10,618 nt of DNA. Source: DATARH01 sp038228485. Its GTDB lineage: Bacteria; Pseudomonadota; Alphaproteobacteria; ATCC43930; CGMCC-115725. Numbering within the stretch: the stretch's first letter is position 1; every line of letters begins with the position of its first letter. The translations under genes and the position numbers were made by a program. Under the pieces are notes generated by a model. It was not told the DNA's origin and made no database searches. It worked only from the letters and a program-made list of their open reading frames with translations. The stretch spans positions 1 to 10,618 of the forward strand of contig JBBRPG010000140.1 of NCBI GenBank assembly GCA_038228485.1, given 5' to 3'. Below are positions 1 through 6,397 of the stretch, piece after piece.

Positions 1-197
1 TCGCCGAACTGGTCGTGCGCCTTATGGGAAGCGCGGCGCCGATCGTCGAGACCCCACGCAACGGACCGATGCCGCATAACGGCTATCGTGCCTTCACTAC
101 CGCCGCTTGCCGCGCCGCGTTTCCCGATTTCGCCTATACGCCGTTGGAGAGGGGCTTGGCGCAAACCATCGCCGAGGCGCGGGCCCCCGCCGGCTGA
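1..197 (+). CDS. NAD-dependent epimerase/dehydratase, C-terminal fragment (partial)
   Basis: This is the 3' end of a gene that enters from the left edge; the frame is open from base 3 and ends at TGA 195-197, leaving about 64 residues. The tail reads like the C-terminus of extended short-chain dehydrogenase/reductase nucleotide-sugar epimerases: a short basic-proline stretch, then an aromatic and Thr-rich turn, then the pattern AAFPDFAYTPLERGLAQTI, where these proteins usually carry a 'FPDF.(P/T)TPLEEGL..T' helix. The NAD-binding GxxGxxG motif and the YxxxK catalytic pair lie outside the window, so the reaction and substrate cannot be named. It is followed 2 bases later by a glycosyltransferase on the same strand, which fits a role in nucleotide-sugar supply. 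The family call rests only on the tail and is moderate. Confidence 0.6.
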   Translation, partial: AELVVRLMGSAAPIVETPRNGPMPHNGYRAFTTAACRAAFPDFAYTPLERGLAQTIAEARAPAG

Positions 198-199
198 CG

Positions 200-1321
200 A
201 TGGCGGATGCGGCCGCGAAACCGACGACAATCCTGCATCTGATCACCGGGCTGGAAACCGGCGGCGCCGAGCGGATGCTCGCCCGTCTGGTGACCCGCCT
301 CGACCCGGCCCGGTTTCGCTCGGTGGTGGTCAGCATGACCGGGCCGGGCGTCATCGGGCCGAAATTGACCGAGGCGGGGATCGAACTGCTGTCGCTCGAC
401 CTGCCGCCGGGGCGGCCGGATCCGCGCGGGCTGCTGCGCCTGGTGCGGATCGTCCGCGCGGTGCGGCCGAACATTCTGCTGACTTGGCTCTACCATGCCG
501 ATCTGCTCGGCCTACTGGCCAAGCCGTTCCTCGGCGAGTGTCGCCTTTACTGGAACATCCGCTGCACCGAATCTTTAAACGCCAATGTCGTGCGGCGAGT
601 GCTGGTCGCGGGGTCGCGCGTGCCCGACGGGGTCGTGGTCAATTCGTCGGCCGGGCAATTGTTTCATGAAGGCATCGGCTATCGCCCGCGGCGCTGGGAA
701 ATGATCCCCAACGGCTACGACACCGGCATCTTTCGCCGGGACGAGACGGCCCGCGCGAGCCTGCGCCGCGAGCTCGACATCGCCGACGGCGCAATCGCGA
801 TCGGCCTGCCGGCGCGCTACCATCCGATGAAGGACCACGCGACCTTTCTCGCCGCCGCCGCGCGACTAACCGCAGCCGAGCCCAAGGCGATGTTCGTGCT
901 GGCCGGGACGGGGGTCGATGCGACGAACCGCGCGCTGACCGACATGATCGCCGCCGCCGGGCTGGGCGGGCGCATCCGGCTGCTCGGCAACCGCGGCGAT
1001 ATGGTCAGGGTCTATTCGGCGCTCGACATCGTCACGCTGTCGTCGGCTTACGGCGAAGGCCATCCCAATGTCCTTGGCGAGGCGATGTCATGCGAGGTCG
1101 TGTGCGCGGCGACCGATGTCGGCGACGCCGCCGAGCTGATCGGACCGACCGGGGCGGTGGCGCCGCCGCGCGATCCCGAAGCGCTGGCCGCCGCATGGCA
1201 GGGTCTGGCGGAGCTAGGCGCAGAAGGCCGCCGCACCCGCGGGAAAGAGGCCCGCGAACGCATCGCCCGGCTTTATAATATCGACGCGATTACAAGACAG
1301 TACGAGGCTTTGTTTGCGTAA
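200..1321 (+). CDS. GT4-family glycosyltransferase
   Basis: A 373-residue retaining glycosyltransferase of the GT-B fold, expected to transfer a sugar from a nucleotide donor to a growing glycan at the cytoplasmic face of the inner membrane. The N-terminal domain opens with a beta strand followed by the GGAER glycine loop (residues 21-25) typical of GT4 acceptor-side domains. The donor domain carries R206 and K211 (GLPARYHPMKD), which in this family contact the donor phosphates, then VLAGTG (233-238), RIRLLGNRGDM, and the E-x7-E motif E286/E294 in EGHPNVLGE. Length is normal for the family and no membrane helix is obvious. The ATG at 200 was chosen because it follows the upstream stop by 2 bases and sits directly before the first beta strand; longer in-frame starts overlap the upstream gene. 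There is no strong Shine-Dalgarno sequence, so translational coupling is likely. Donor and acceptor are unknown. Confidence 0.92.
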   Translation: MADAAAKPTTILHLITGLETGGAERMLARLVTRLDPARFRSVVVSMTGPGVIGPKLTEAGIELLSLDLPPGRPDPRGLLRLVRIVRAVRPNILLTWLYHADLLGLLAKPFLGECRLYWNIRCTESLNANVVRRVLVAGSRVPDGVVVNSSAGQLFHEGIGYRPRRWEMIPNGYDTGIFRRDETARASLRRELDIADGAIAIGLPARYHPMKDHATFLAAAARLTAAEPKAMFVLAGTGVDATNRALTDMIAAAGLGGRIRLLGNRGDMVRVYSALDIVTLSSAYGEGHPNVLGEAMSCEVVCAATDVGDAAELIGPTGAVAPPRDPEALAAAWQGLAELGAEGRRTRGKEARERIARLYNIDAITRQYEALFA

Positions 1322-1330
1322 TGTATAAAG

Positions 1331-1366
1331 CCACCATCCTCCCGCGGGCTTGACCCGCGGGGCCCA
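1331..1366. repeat. REP-like GC palindrome in convergent gap
   Basis: Two copies of the self-complementary octamer CCCGCGGG (1341-1348 and 1354-1361) are separated by CTTGA, so the DNA can fold as an 8-bp GC-only stem with a 5-base loop. The flanks (CCATCCT on the left, GGCCCAC on the right) and the CTTGA spacer resemble the short dispersed palindromes found between genes in many alphaproteobacteria. It lies just after the stop of the GT4 gene and before the convergent aminotransferase operon. Only one copy is present in this window, so its repeated nature is inferred from resemblance. It may also help transcript ending or stability, although no T-run follows. Confidence 0.5.
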
Positions 1367-1383
1367 CGTCTTCATTCGCCGAC

Positions 1384-1404
1384 AAGGGCTGGTAAAAAGC
1401 CCTT
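1384..1404. terminator. Stem-loop between convergent genes, possible terminator
   Basis: AAGGGCT (1384-1390) pairs perfectly with AGCCCTT (1398-1404) around a 7-base loop. It sits 11 bases beyond the stop of the aminotransferase gene when read on the minus strand, where a run of T falls in the loop rather than after the stem. It could end transcription from either side, but the absence of a T-tract after the stem makes it a non-classical intrinsic terminator. Confidence 0.35.
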
Positions 1405-1415
1405 AGGCCCTCAAT

Positions 1416-2636
1416 TCAATCGAACTTGCCGAAATGGCGCTCGACTTTGAGGATTGCCTCGACCGTGTCGTTGGCTTCGGTCTCGCCGTAATTCTCGTTG
1501 ACGTAGAGGCAGAAGGTGCGGTCGCGGATGCTGCGCGCGTTCTCGGTCTTGTAGTCGTCGGCGAGATAGGGCTGCACCCACGGCCACTCGTCGACGACAA
1601 AGCGGTAATGCGGGTTGAGGTCGATGCCTTCCTTGAGCACCGCCTCGGCGAATTGGATCTTGCTGCACTTGATACGGTCGATATCGACAATGATCGGGAA
1701 GAAGAACGGCGAGTCGTTCGGGCTCATCGGATAGGCCTTGCATATCCGCCCGTGCTCGGCCAGCCCGGCGATGACGTTCATCACGTAGGAAAGCCGCCGC
1801 GTGATCGTCGATTCGAGCCGCCCGAGCGAGGCGATCCCGATCCCGCACGAAATCTCGTCGGTATGGTGGTTGAGCGCCGGGAACAGGTAGGTCGACGGGT
1901 CGCGGTCGCTGAAATTCTCCTGCCAGCGCGGCTTGCCGCGGTCGGCATGGGCCAGCACCTTTCGGTAAAGGTCGAGGTCGCGGCAATAGATCAGCCCGCC
2001 CGATGCGCCGGTCATGTGCGCCTTGCGGTACATCGTCGAGAACGCGGCGATATCGCCAAAGCTGCCGACCGGCCGGCCCCTGATCTTGGCGCCGTGCGCC
2101 TGGCTCGGGTCTTCGAGAACCTTGACCCCGCGCTCGTGGCAGGCGGCGGTGATCTTGTCGATCTCGCAGGCCTGGCCCGCGGCATGGACGACGCAAATCG
2201 CCGAGGTGTTCGGCCCGATCCGCGAGACCACCTGCTCGACGCCGATATTGTAGCTGTTGGGCAGACTGTCGCAGAGCTTCGGCTTTAGCCCGTTGAGGAT
2301 GATCGCGCTCAGCGAGCCGGGATCGGTGATCGGCGAGATCATGACCTCGCTGCCCTTCGGCAGCTCGAGCGCCGCCAGCGCGACGAACAAGGATGCGGTT
2401 CCCGTCGCCACGGCATCGGCGTAGCCGCCGCCCATGATCTCGACAAAGCGGTCGGTGTAGAGCTTCTCGAACGGACCCTGGTAGCCGGGATCGACCTCGT
2501 GCTCGCGGTAGTAGGCGAGCACCTCCTGAACCATCCGCACTTCCTCGTCGCCGAGCGCGAGGCGCGGCGGCATCCGCGCCGCACGGACTGGCTCGCCGCC
2601 GTGGACCGCCAGTTTTTCGTTGCGCAGATCGCTCAT
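1416..2636 (-). CDS. DegT/DnrJ/EryC1/StrS-family PLP-dependent sugar aminotransferase
   Basis: A 406-residue fold-type I PLP enzyme of the family that aminates keto groups of nucleotide sugars, usually with glutamate as donor. Visible family marks are the phosphate-binding ATGTASL (residues 77-83), EDPSQAHG (175-182; D176 should contact the PLP ring nitrogen and Q179 stack near it), GSFGDIAAFS (191-200) and the internal-aldimine lysine K205 in MYRKAHMTG. Because the lysine is present, it is not a ColD-type dehydratase, in which it is replaced by histidine. The usual GEGG after the lysine is here GASGG. Length is normal for the family. The ATG at 2636 is preceded by GGGAG about 9 bases upstream. 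It is the last gene of the four-gene minus-strand operon, 18 bases after the transketolase C half, so its substrate is probably a keto sugar made or reshaped by that transketolase (inference). Confidence 0.9.
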   Translation of the reverse strand: MSDLRNEKLAVHGGEPVRAARMPPRLALGDEEVRMVQEVLAYYREHEVDPGYQGPFEKLYTDRFVEIMGGGYADAVATGTASLFVALAALELPKGSEVMISPITDPGSLSAIILNGLKPKLCDSLPNSYNIGVEQVVSRIGPNTSAICVVHAAGQACEIDKITAACHERGVKVLEDPSQAHGAKIRGRPVGSFGDIAAFSTMYRKAHMTGASGGLIYCRDLDLYRKVLAHADRGKPRWQENFSDRDPSTYLFPALNHHTDEISCGIGIASLGRLESTITRRLSYVMNVIAGLAEHGRICKAYPMSPNDSPFFFPIIVDIDRIKCSKIQFAEAVLKEGIDLNPHYRFVVDEWPWVQPYLADDYKTENARSIRDRTFCLYVNENYGETEANDTVEAILKVERHFGKFD

Positions 2637-2654
2637 GGTGCGTTTCTCCCGGCG

Positions 2655-3572
2655 TCAGCCCAGCCCGACTTGAGGCGAGATTTGCCCCAGGCTCAGCCCG
2701 TGCGCGGTCAGCATGTCGGTATGCCGGCCGAAATTGTGGATGAACTCGTCCTTGAGGGTGAAGGTGTCGAGCCGGCACTTCGCCTGACTGTCCCAGGCCA
2801 GCTGCTTGGTCTGTGAGGCGAGCCCGCCTTGCGGCACATGCTCCTCGATGACGATGACGTGGTCGTGGCTCTTGAGCGCGGCGACGATGCCCTCGCGGTC
2901 GAGCGGCTTCAGCGTGTGGCAGGAATAGAGCGACACCGATTTGCCGGCAGCGGTGAACTTGTCGGCCAGTTCGGCCGCCATCCCGGCGATGACGCCGTAG
3001 GAGAGGATCGCGACGTCGCTGCCCTTACGCAGCCGGCGCAGCTTGCCGAACATCCACGGGTCGGCCTTGCTGGTGAGGTCGGGTTCGCCGGCCTTACCGA
3101 GCCGCAGGTACACCGGGCCATTCTTCTGCCGGGCGCACCAGCGCGTCGCCTCGGTGACCTCGGCCGGGTCGCAGGGCGCAATGATCTGCATGTTGGGGAT
3201 CGCCCCGGCGACCGCGATGTCCTCCATCGTGTGGTGGGTGCCGCCGTGGTCGGAATAGATGACCCCGGCGCCCATGCCCACCACCGTCACCGGCAGGTTC
3301 TGGTAGCAGAGGTCGTCGCGCACCATCTCGAACGGGCGGTACAGCGAGAACGTCGCGATCGTGTAGGCGAAAGGCTGGCAGCCCTTGAGCGCCAGGCCGG
3401 CGCAGATGCCGATCATGCTCTGCTCGGCGACCCCGACATTGATAAACCGCTCGGGGTATTCCGAGGTGAACTTCGCCATGTTGCCGACCGGCGAGATGTC
3501 GGCGACGACGATGTAGATGTCGGAATTCTTGGTCGCTTCCTGGTAAAGCGCTTCGGCGAACATGTTCCTCAT
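2655..3572 (-). CDS. Split transketolase, C-terminal half (pyrimidine-binding and C-terminal domains)
   Basis: A 305-residue protein that should pair with the upstream N-terminal half to form one thiamine-diphosphate enzyme moving a two-carbon ketol unit between sugars. The pyrimidine-binding domain shows FINVGVAEQ with E50, the glutamate that activates the cofactor in this superfamily, then FAYTIATFSLYRPFEMVRDD, SDHGGTHHTMED (108-118) and IIAPCDP. The C-terminal domain begins near GKLRRLRKGSDVAILSYG (176-193) and ends with the region around EEHVPQGGLASQT. The ATG at 3572 overlaps the TGA of the N half in an ATGA junction, indicating translational coupling and near-equal synthesis. The reading frame stays open far upstream, but those codons lie within the N-half gene and are not used. 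Native split transketolases of roughly 275 plus 305 residues are a known form, so this need not be a frameshift. The substrate in this cluster is unknown. Confidence 0.9.
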   Translation of the reverse strand: MRNMFAEALYQEATKNSDIYIVVADISPVGNMAKFTSEYPERFINVGVAEQSMIGICAGLALKGCQPFAYTIATFSLYRPFEMVRDDLCYQNLPVTVVGMGAGVIYSDHGGTHHTMEDIAVAGAIPNMQIIAPCDPAEVTEATRWCARQKNGPVYLRLGKAGEPDLTSKADPWMFGKLRRLRKGSDVAILSYGVIAGMAAELADKFTAAGKSVSLYSCHTLKPLDREGIVAALKSHDHVIVIEEHVPQGGLASQTKQLAWDSQAKCRLDTFTLKDEFIHNFGRHTDMLTAHGLSLGQISPQVGLG

Positions 3573-4393
3573 CGGGCCGACTCCAATTCGTCGATCGCCT
3601 GGCGGTATTCGTCCTTGTTGGGCGAGCGGTAATGCCAGATCGGGATGTTCTCCATATAGCTGACGCCGTTGCCCTTGGTCGTCTTGGCGACCAGCATGAA
3701 CGGCCGCCCGCCCTGGCGGTTGGCGATCGCCTCGAAGATTGCCTGCGAATCGTGCCCGTCGACCTCGGCGACCTCCCAGCCGAAGGCGCGGAACTTGTCG
3801 CCGAGCGGGTAGAAGCTCGGATGGGTGACCGAGGTGCGGCCGAGGCTTTGCAGATCGTTGTTGTCGACGGCGGCGATCAAATTGTCGAGCTTGAGCGAGG
3901 AGGCCATCAGCACCGCCTCCCAGGTCGAGCCCTCCTGCACCTCGCCGTCGCTGAGAATCGTGTAAATCCGGCCGGGATTGCTGTGCCGCCGCTCGGCGAC
4001 CGCCATGCCGCAGGCCATTCCGAGCCCGTGGCCGAGCGAACCCGTCGCCGCGGCGATCCCCGGCGTGCCGTAATCGGGGTGGACTCCGAGATGCCCCTCG
4101 GGCTTGCAGTACCCGTCGAGGTCGGCCTTTGTCAGCACGCCGTGATCTTCGAGGATGGTGTACTGGATCATGCAGCCGTGACCCTTCGACATCAGGAAGG
4201 TGTCGGGCGACGAACCGTCCGGGTTGGTCCGCATCAGCGCGTTGTAGAAGCAGTCGGCGATCTCGGTGCAGGAATAGGAAGAACCGATATGCAGCGCCGA
4301 CACCTGCTGCGAGATGTCGAGAATCCGCCGGCGGTAGCGCAGGCATCGCTCCTTGGCGAGCCGCTTGTCGAAACTGTTGCTGATGGAGGTCAT
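3569..4393 (-). CDS. Split transketolase, N-terminal half (thiamine-diphosphate-binding domain)
   Basis: A 274-residue protein equal to the diphosphate-binding domain of transketolase. It shows SALHIGSS (32-39) with the early active-site histidine H35, FLMSKGHG (66-73), the glycine-rich GSLGHGLGMACGMA (118-131), and the metal and diphosphate motif SDGEVQEGSTWEA (148-160) followed about 20 residues later by DNNDLQ (177-182). WHY near residue 253 matches the end of this domain in other split enzymes. The motif begins SDGE rather than GDGE, a mild change. The start ATG at 4393 has GAGGGG about 10 bases upstream and lies 16 bases after the methyltransferase stop. Alone it lacks the activating glutamate, which is carried by the next gene. 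Lying between a methyltransferase and a sugar aminotransferase, it probably serves sugar-nucleotide biosynthesis rather than the pentose phosphate pathway (inference). Confidence 0.9.
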   Translation of the reverse strand: MTSISNSFDKRLAKERCLRYRRRILDISQQVSALHIGSSYSCTEIADCFYNALMRTNPDGSSPDTFLMSKGHGCMIQYTILEDHGVLTKADLDGYCKPEGHLGVHPDYGTPGIAAATGSLGHGLGMACGMAVAERRHSNPGRIYTILSDGEVQEGSTWEAVLMASSLKLDNLIAAVDNNDLQSLGRTSVTHPSFYPLGDKFRAFGWEVAEVDGHDSQAIFEAIANRQGGRPFMLVAKTTKGNGVSYMENIPIWHYRSPNKDEYRQAIDELESAR

Positions 4394-4409
4394 CCGTTGA
4401 GGCCCCTCG

Positions 4410-5069
4410 TCATTCGATAATCGTCCAGTGATAGTCGCCGGTGTAGCCGGCTTCCTGATAGAGCTGTCGCCAGCCGGCCGGGTCGTGATGCGTCTTCGCG
4501 GTTAGCACCCAGCTGAGGAAGAGCTCGCGTTCCTGCGGCGTGCGGTAGGAATCGACCTGGATATAGCCGCGTCCAGGCGCCAGCCGCTCGACCTCGCGCA
4601 CTGCGGCGATGCACTCGTTGCGCTCCAGATTGTGGGCGACGTTGATCGCGGTCACCGCCGAAAAGCTGTTGTCGGGGAAGGGGAGCTTCATGCAGTTGCC
4701 GAGGTGCAGTCGGCCGACGACCTCGGGCTCGCAATTCATCAGCGCGTATTCGGAGATGTCGAGCCCGAAGACTTCAAGGCCCGGGCAGGCCCTCATCAGG
4801 TCCTTGACCAGAAAGCCCTTGCCGCAGCCGACATCGAGCACCCGATCGCCCGGCTTGAGACTCCAGTGCGCCACCATGTCCGCGGCCACGTCCGTCCAGA
4901 AGCGCGGATTGTAGCGATAGCCGCCGTAGCCGGTGTCGCGCGAGCCGTCGAAATATTCTTTGCCGTATTGGCGGGCGATGCGGATGTTTTCAGCGCTCTG
5001 TGCCTCGGTTCGCGTGCCGATGTTGCGCTTGGAGCGCGGGTAGCGGTCGAGCAGGTTGATTTCCGGCAT
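4410..5069 (-). CDS. Class I SAM-dependent methyltransferase
   Basis: A 219-residue cytoplasmic protein with a Rossmann methyltransferase core: motif I VLDVGCGKG (77-85), the acidic ribose-contact residue D104 in FGLDIS, then GNCMKLPFPDNSFSAV (124-139) and a beta strand with AINVAHNLER. The N-terminal part carries a Gly/Tyr/Arg-rich block around DTGYGGYRYNPRFW (45-58) that precedes the fold, and the C-terminus holds AGYTGDYHW (207-215). This pattern recalls small methyltransferases found in O-antigen and other sugar clusters; substrate and atom methylated (O, N or C) are not evident. It is the first gene of the minus-strand operon and is followed 16 bases later by the transketolase N half. 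The ATG at 5069 was chosen as the first in-frame start; AGGG lies about 10 bases before it. Confidence 0.85.
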   Translation of the reverse strand: MPEINLLDRYPRSKRNIGTRTEAQSAENIRIARQYGKEYFDGSRDTGYGGYRYNPRFWTDVAADMVAHWSLKPGDRVLDVGCGKGFLVKDLMRACPGLEVFGLDISEYALMNCEPEVVGRLHLGNCMKLPFPDNSFSAVTAINVAHNLERNECIAAVREVERLAPGRGYIQVDSYRTPQERELFLSWVLTAKTHHDPAGWRQLYQEAGYTGDYHWTIIE

Positions 5070-5180
5070 TCTGGAGCCCTATGGGTGAGCAGCCGCGCGT
5101 TTGCAGAAGACCGCCGCCATAACCCCCGGCAACGGTCGTCCAGTTTCTAGGCGTCGGCGCCCACAATTTCGCGAACCCCC

Positions 5181-5209
5181 AAGATGCAGGGCCGCTATCG
5201 CCATGTCAA
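5181..5209 (-). promoter_or_regulatory. Candidate promoter of the methyltransferase/transketolase/aminotransferase operon
   Basis: On the minus strand there is a perfect -35 hexamer TTGACA (5209-5204), a 17-base spacer and a weak -10 CATCTT (5186-5181). It would give a leader of roughly 100 bases before the methyltransferase start at 5069. The -35 match is strong and the -10 is poor (3 of 6), so confidence is limited. No riboswitch-like fold was recognised in the leader. Confidence 0.35.
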
Positions 5210-5306
5210 TCTAGGCTGCGTCGGGGCAGGGGGGTCGTTTGGTTGCGACAGGCTAGGGGACGAGTGCGGGGTTTGCGGTTGGCCGCGGCCACGCCATATT
5301 ACCGGC

Positions 5307-5525
5307 ATGGCAGAAGCAATCTTCGTCCGCGTGGAAGCGGCGCCTACCGCAGCCGGTCGGACCTTCGAGATTTGGATCGTCGCGACGAACGACCCCGCGG
5401 CAGCGGAAGCGGCGGTCAGGGCGATGGTGTCTTCCGGGCGCAACGTCGAAGCGATTCACGACCGGCCGTCCGAGGAAACCATCAAAAGGCTGGCTCTGCC
5501 GCCCGGCAAGGCGTGGCTTCTGTGA
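5307..5525 (+). CDS. Small protein of unknown function (72 aa)
   Basis: A 72-residue reading frame between two minus-strand operons, with codon usage (G/C at most third positions) like the surrounding genes. The sequence alternates predicted strand and helix: AIFVRVEA, FEIWIVATND, an alanine-rich helix AAAEAAVRAMV (33-43), NVEAIHDRPSEETIKRL, and a hydrophobic end KAWLL. There is no signal peptide, membrane segment or cysteine pair, so it is probably a small cytoplasmic alpha/beta domain. An in-frame ATG at 5184 would add 41 residues, but that extension is glycine- and cysteine-rich and does not look protein-like; it also overlaps the opposing promoter. No clear Shine-Dalgarno precedes 5307. 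It is the only plus-strand gene in the right part of the window. I do not recognise the family and assign no function. Confidence 0.6.
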   Translation: MAEAIFVRVEAAPTAAGRTFEIWIVATNDPAAAEAAVRAMVSSGRNVEAIHDRPSEETIKRLALPPGKAWLL

Positions 5526-5531
5526 CGCCGA

Positions 5532-5596
5532 GCGTGCTGCGCGCACGCGACTCGATCCAACGTTAGCCCAACGTGGCAGTTAGCCCTGCGGGGCTA
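5532..5596. terminator. Pair of stem-loops in convergent gap
   Basis: Between the 72-residue protein (stop at 5525) and the Wzt-like gene (stop at 5594) are GCGTGC (5532-5537) pairing with GCACGC (5543-5548), and TAGCCC (5581-5586) pairing with GGGCTA (5591-5596); the second stem includes the wzt stop codon. Neither is followed by a T-run, so a role in ending the two convergent transcripts is only suggested by position. Confidence 0.25.
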
Positions 5597-6394
5597 GGCT
5601 GCGCGGGCTGCCTCTGCCGCCGCTTCCGCCTCGGCGGCGCTGCGCTGGGCCAGTTCGTGATAGGCGTCGATGACCTCCTTGACCGGGCCGATCATCAGCA
5701 CCCGCCCTTGGTGCAGCAGAATGCCGCGGCTGCACCATTGCTCGAGCAGCGCCATCGAATGCGAGGCCAGCACCAGGATGCTTGACCCGGCGACGAATTC
5801 CTCGATGCGGCGCTGGGCTTTGGCGAGGAATTGCGCGTCGCCGGCCGTCAGCCACTCGTCCATCAGCAGGATGTCGGGCGGGATATAGGTGGAGATCGAA
5901 AAGGCCAGCCGTATCATCATGCCGGACGAATAGGTCCGCACCGGCATGTCGAGATAATCGCCGAGGTCGGTGAATTCGGCGATTGCCGGCACATGCTGGC
6001 GCATATCCTTCGGGTGGATGCCCATGTGCATGCCGCGCAGGATGATGTTTTCGTATCCGGTGGAATCGCCGTTGAGGCCGACGCTGGTATCGAGCATCGA
6101 CGAAATGCGGCCGGAGGAGACGAAGCGGCCTTGCGTCGGCTCGAACACCCCGGCCAGCACCTTGAGCAAGGTTGTCTTGCCGGCCCCGTTCGCCCCGACC
6201 AGCGCAAAGCGCTCGCCGTCGCCGACCTCGAAACTGATGTTGTTCAGGGCGCGGACGTTGATCCGGTCGGACGAATCCTTGGCCAGGTTGCCGCGGCCGG
6301 TTGCGGAGGAAACCAGCAATTTTCGCAAGGATCGGCTGCTGCCGAGATAGATCGGGAAATCGACCGAAACGTTCTGCAGCCGCAGGTACGACAT
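5594..6394 (-). CDS. wzt: Polysaccharide ABC exporter, ATP-binding subunit (Wzt/KpsT type)
   Basis: A 266-residue nucleotide-binding subunit that powers export of a cytoplasmically completed polysaccharide across the inner membrane. Walker A is GANGAGKT (67-74), the ABC signature is YSSGM (155-159), Walker B is ILLMDE (175-180) and the switch histidine is H212 in ASHS. The segment WLTAGDAQF after Walker B, the N-terminal block with FPIYLGSSRSL, and GYENIILRG (113-121) are typical of the KpsT/Wzt/TagH group. The protein ends shortly after the ATPase domain with an Ala/Glu-rich tail (250-266), so it lacks the C-terminal carbohydrate-binding domain of long Wzt proteins that recognise a chain-end modification. 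It starts 3 bases after the permease gene, forming a two-gene unit. Confidence 0.92.
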   Translation of the reverse strand: MSYLRLQNVSVDFPIYLGSSRSLRKLLVSSATGRGNLAKDSSDRINVRALNNISFEVGDGERFALVGANGAGKTTLLKVLAGVFEPTQGRFVSSGRISSMLDTSVGLNGDSTGYENIILRGMHMGIHPKDMRQHVPAIAEFTDLGDYLDMPVRTYSSGMMIRLAFSISTYIPPDILLMDEWLTAGDAQFLAKAQRRIEEFVAGSSILVLASHSMALLEQWCSRGILLHQGRVLMIGPVKEVIDAYHELAQRSAAEAEAAAEAARAA

Positions 6395-6397
6395 CGC

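Noticed and set aside
1411..2778. A 455-codon minus-strand frame overlapping the aminotransferase
   Set aside because: The PLP-enzyme motifs are in the 1416-2636 frame; this one is an Arg/Ala-rich shadow.
3569..3572. The split transketolase as a broken single gene caused by a frameshift
   Set aside because: The halves meet in a normal ATGA overlap, each is complete for its domains, and natural split transketolases of these lengths are known.
2655..4346. A 563-codon minus-strand frame that includes the transketolase C half and extends through the N-half gene
   Set aside because: Only the part from 3572 onwards reads as transketolase; the extension is an out-of-frame shadow of the N-half gene, which has intact motifs in another frame.
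5090..5180. Possible structured leader or riboswitch before the methyltransferase
   Set aside because: Only short, interrupted GC stems (for example GACCG with CGGTC) can be drawn, with no recognised riboswitch core.
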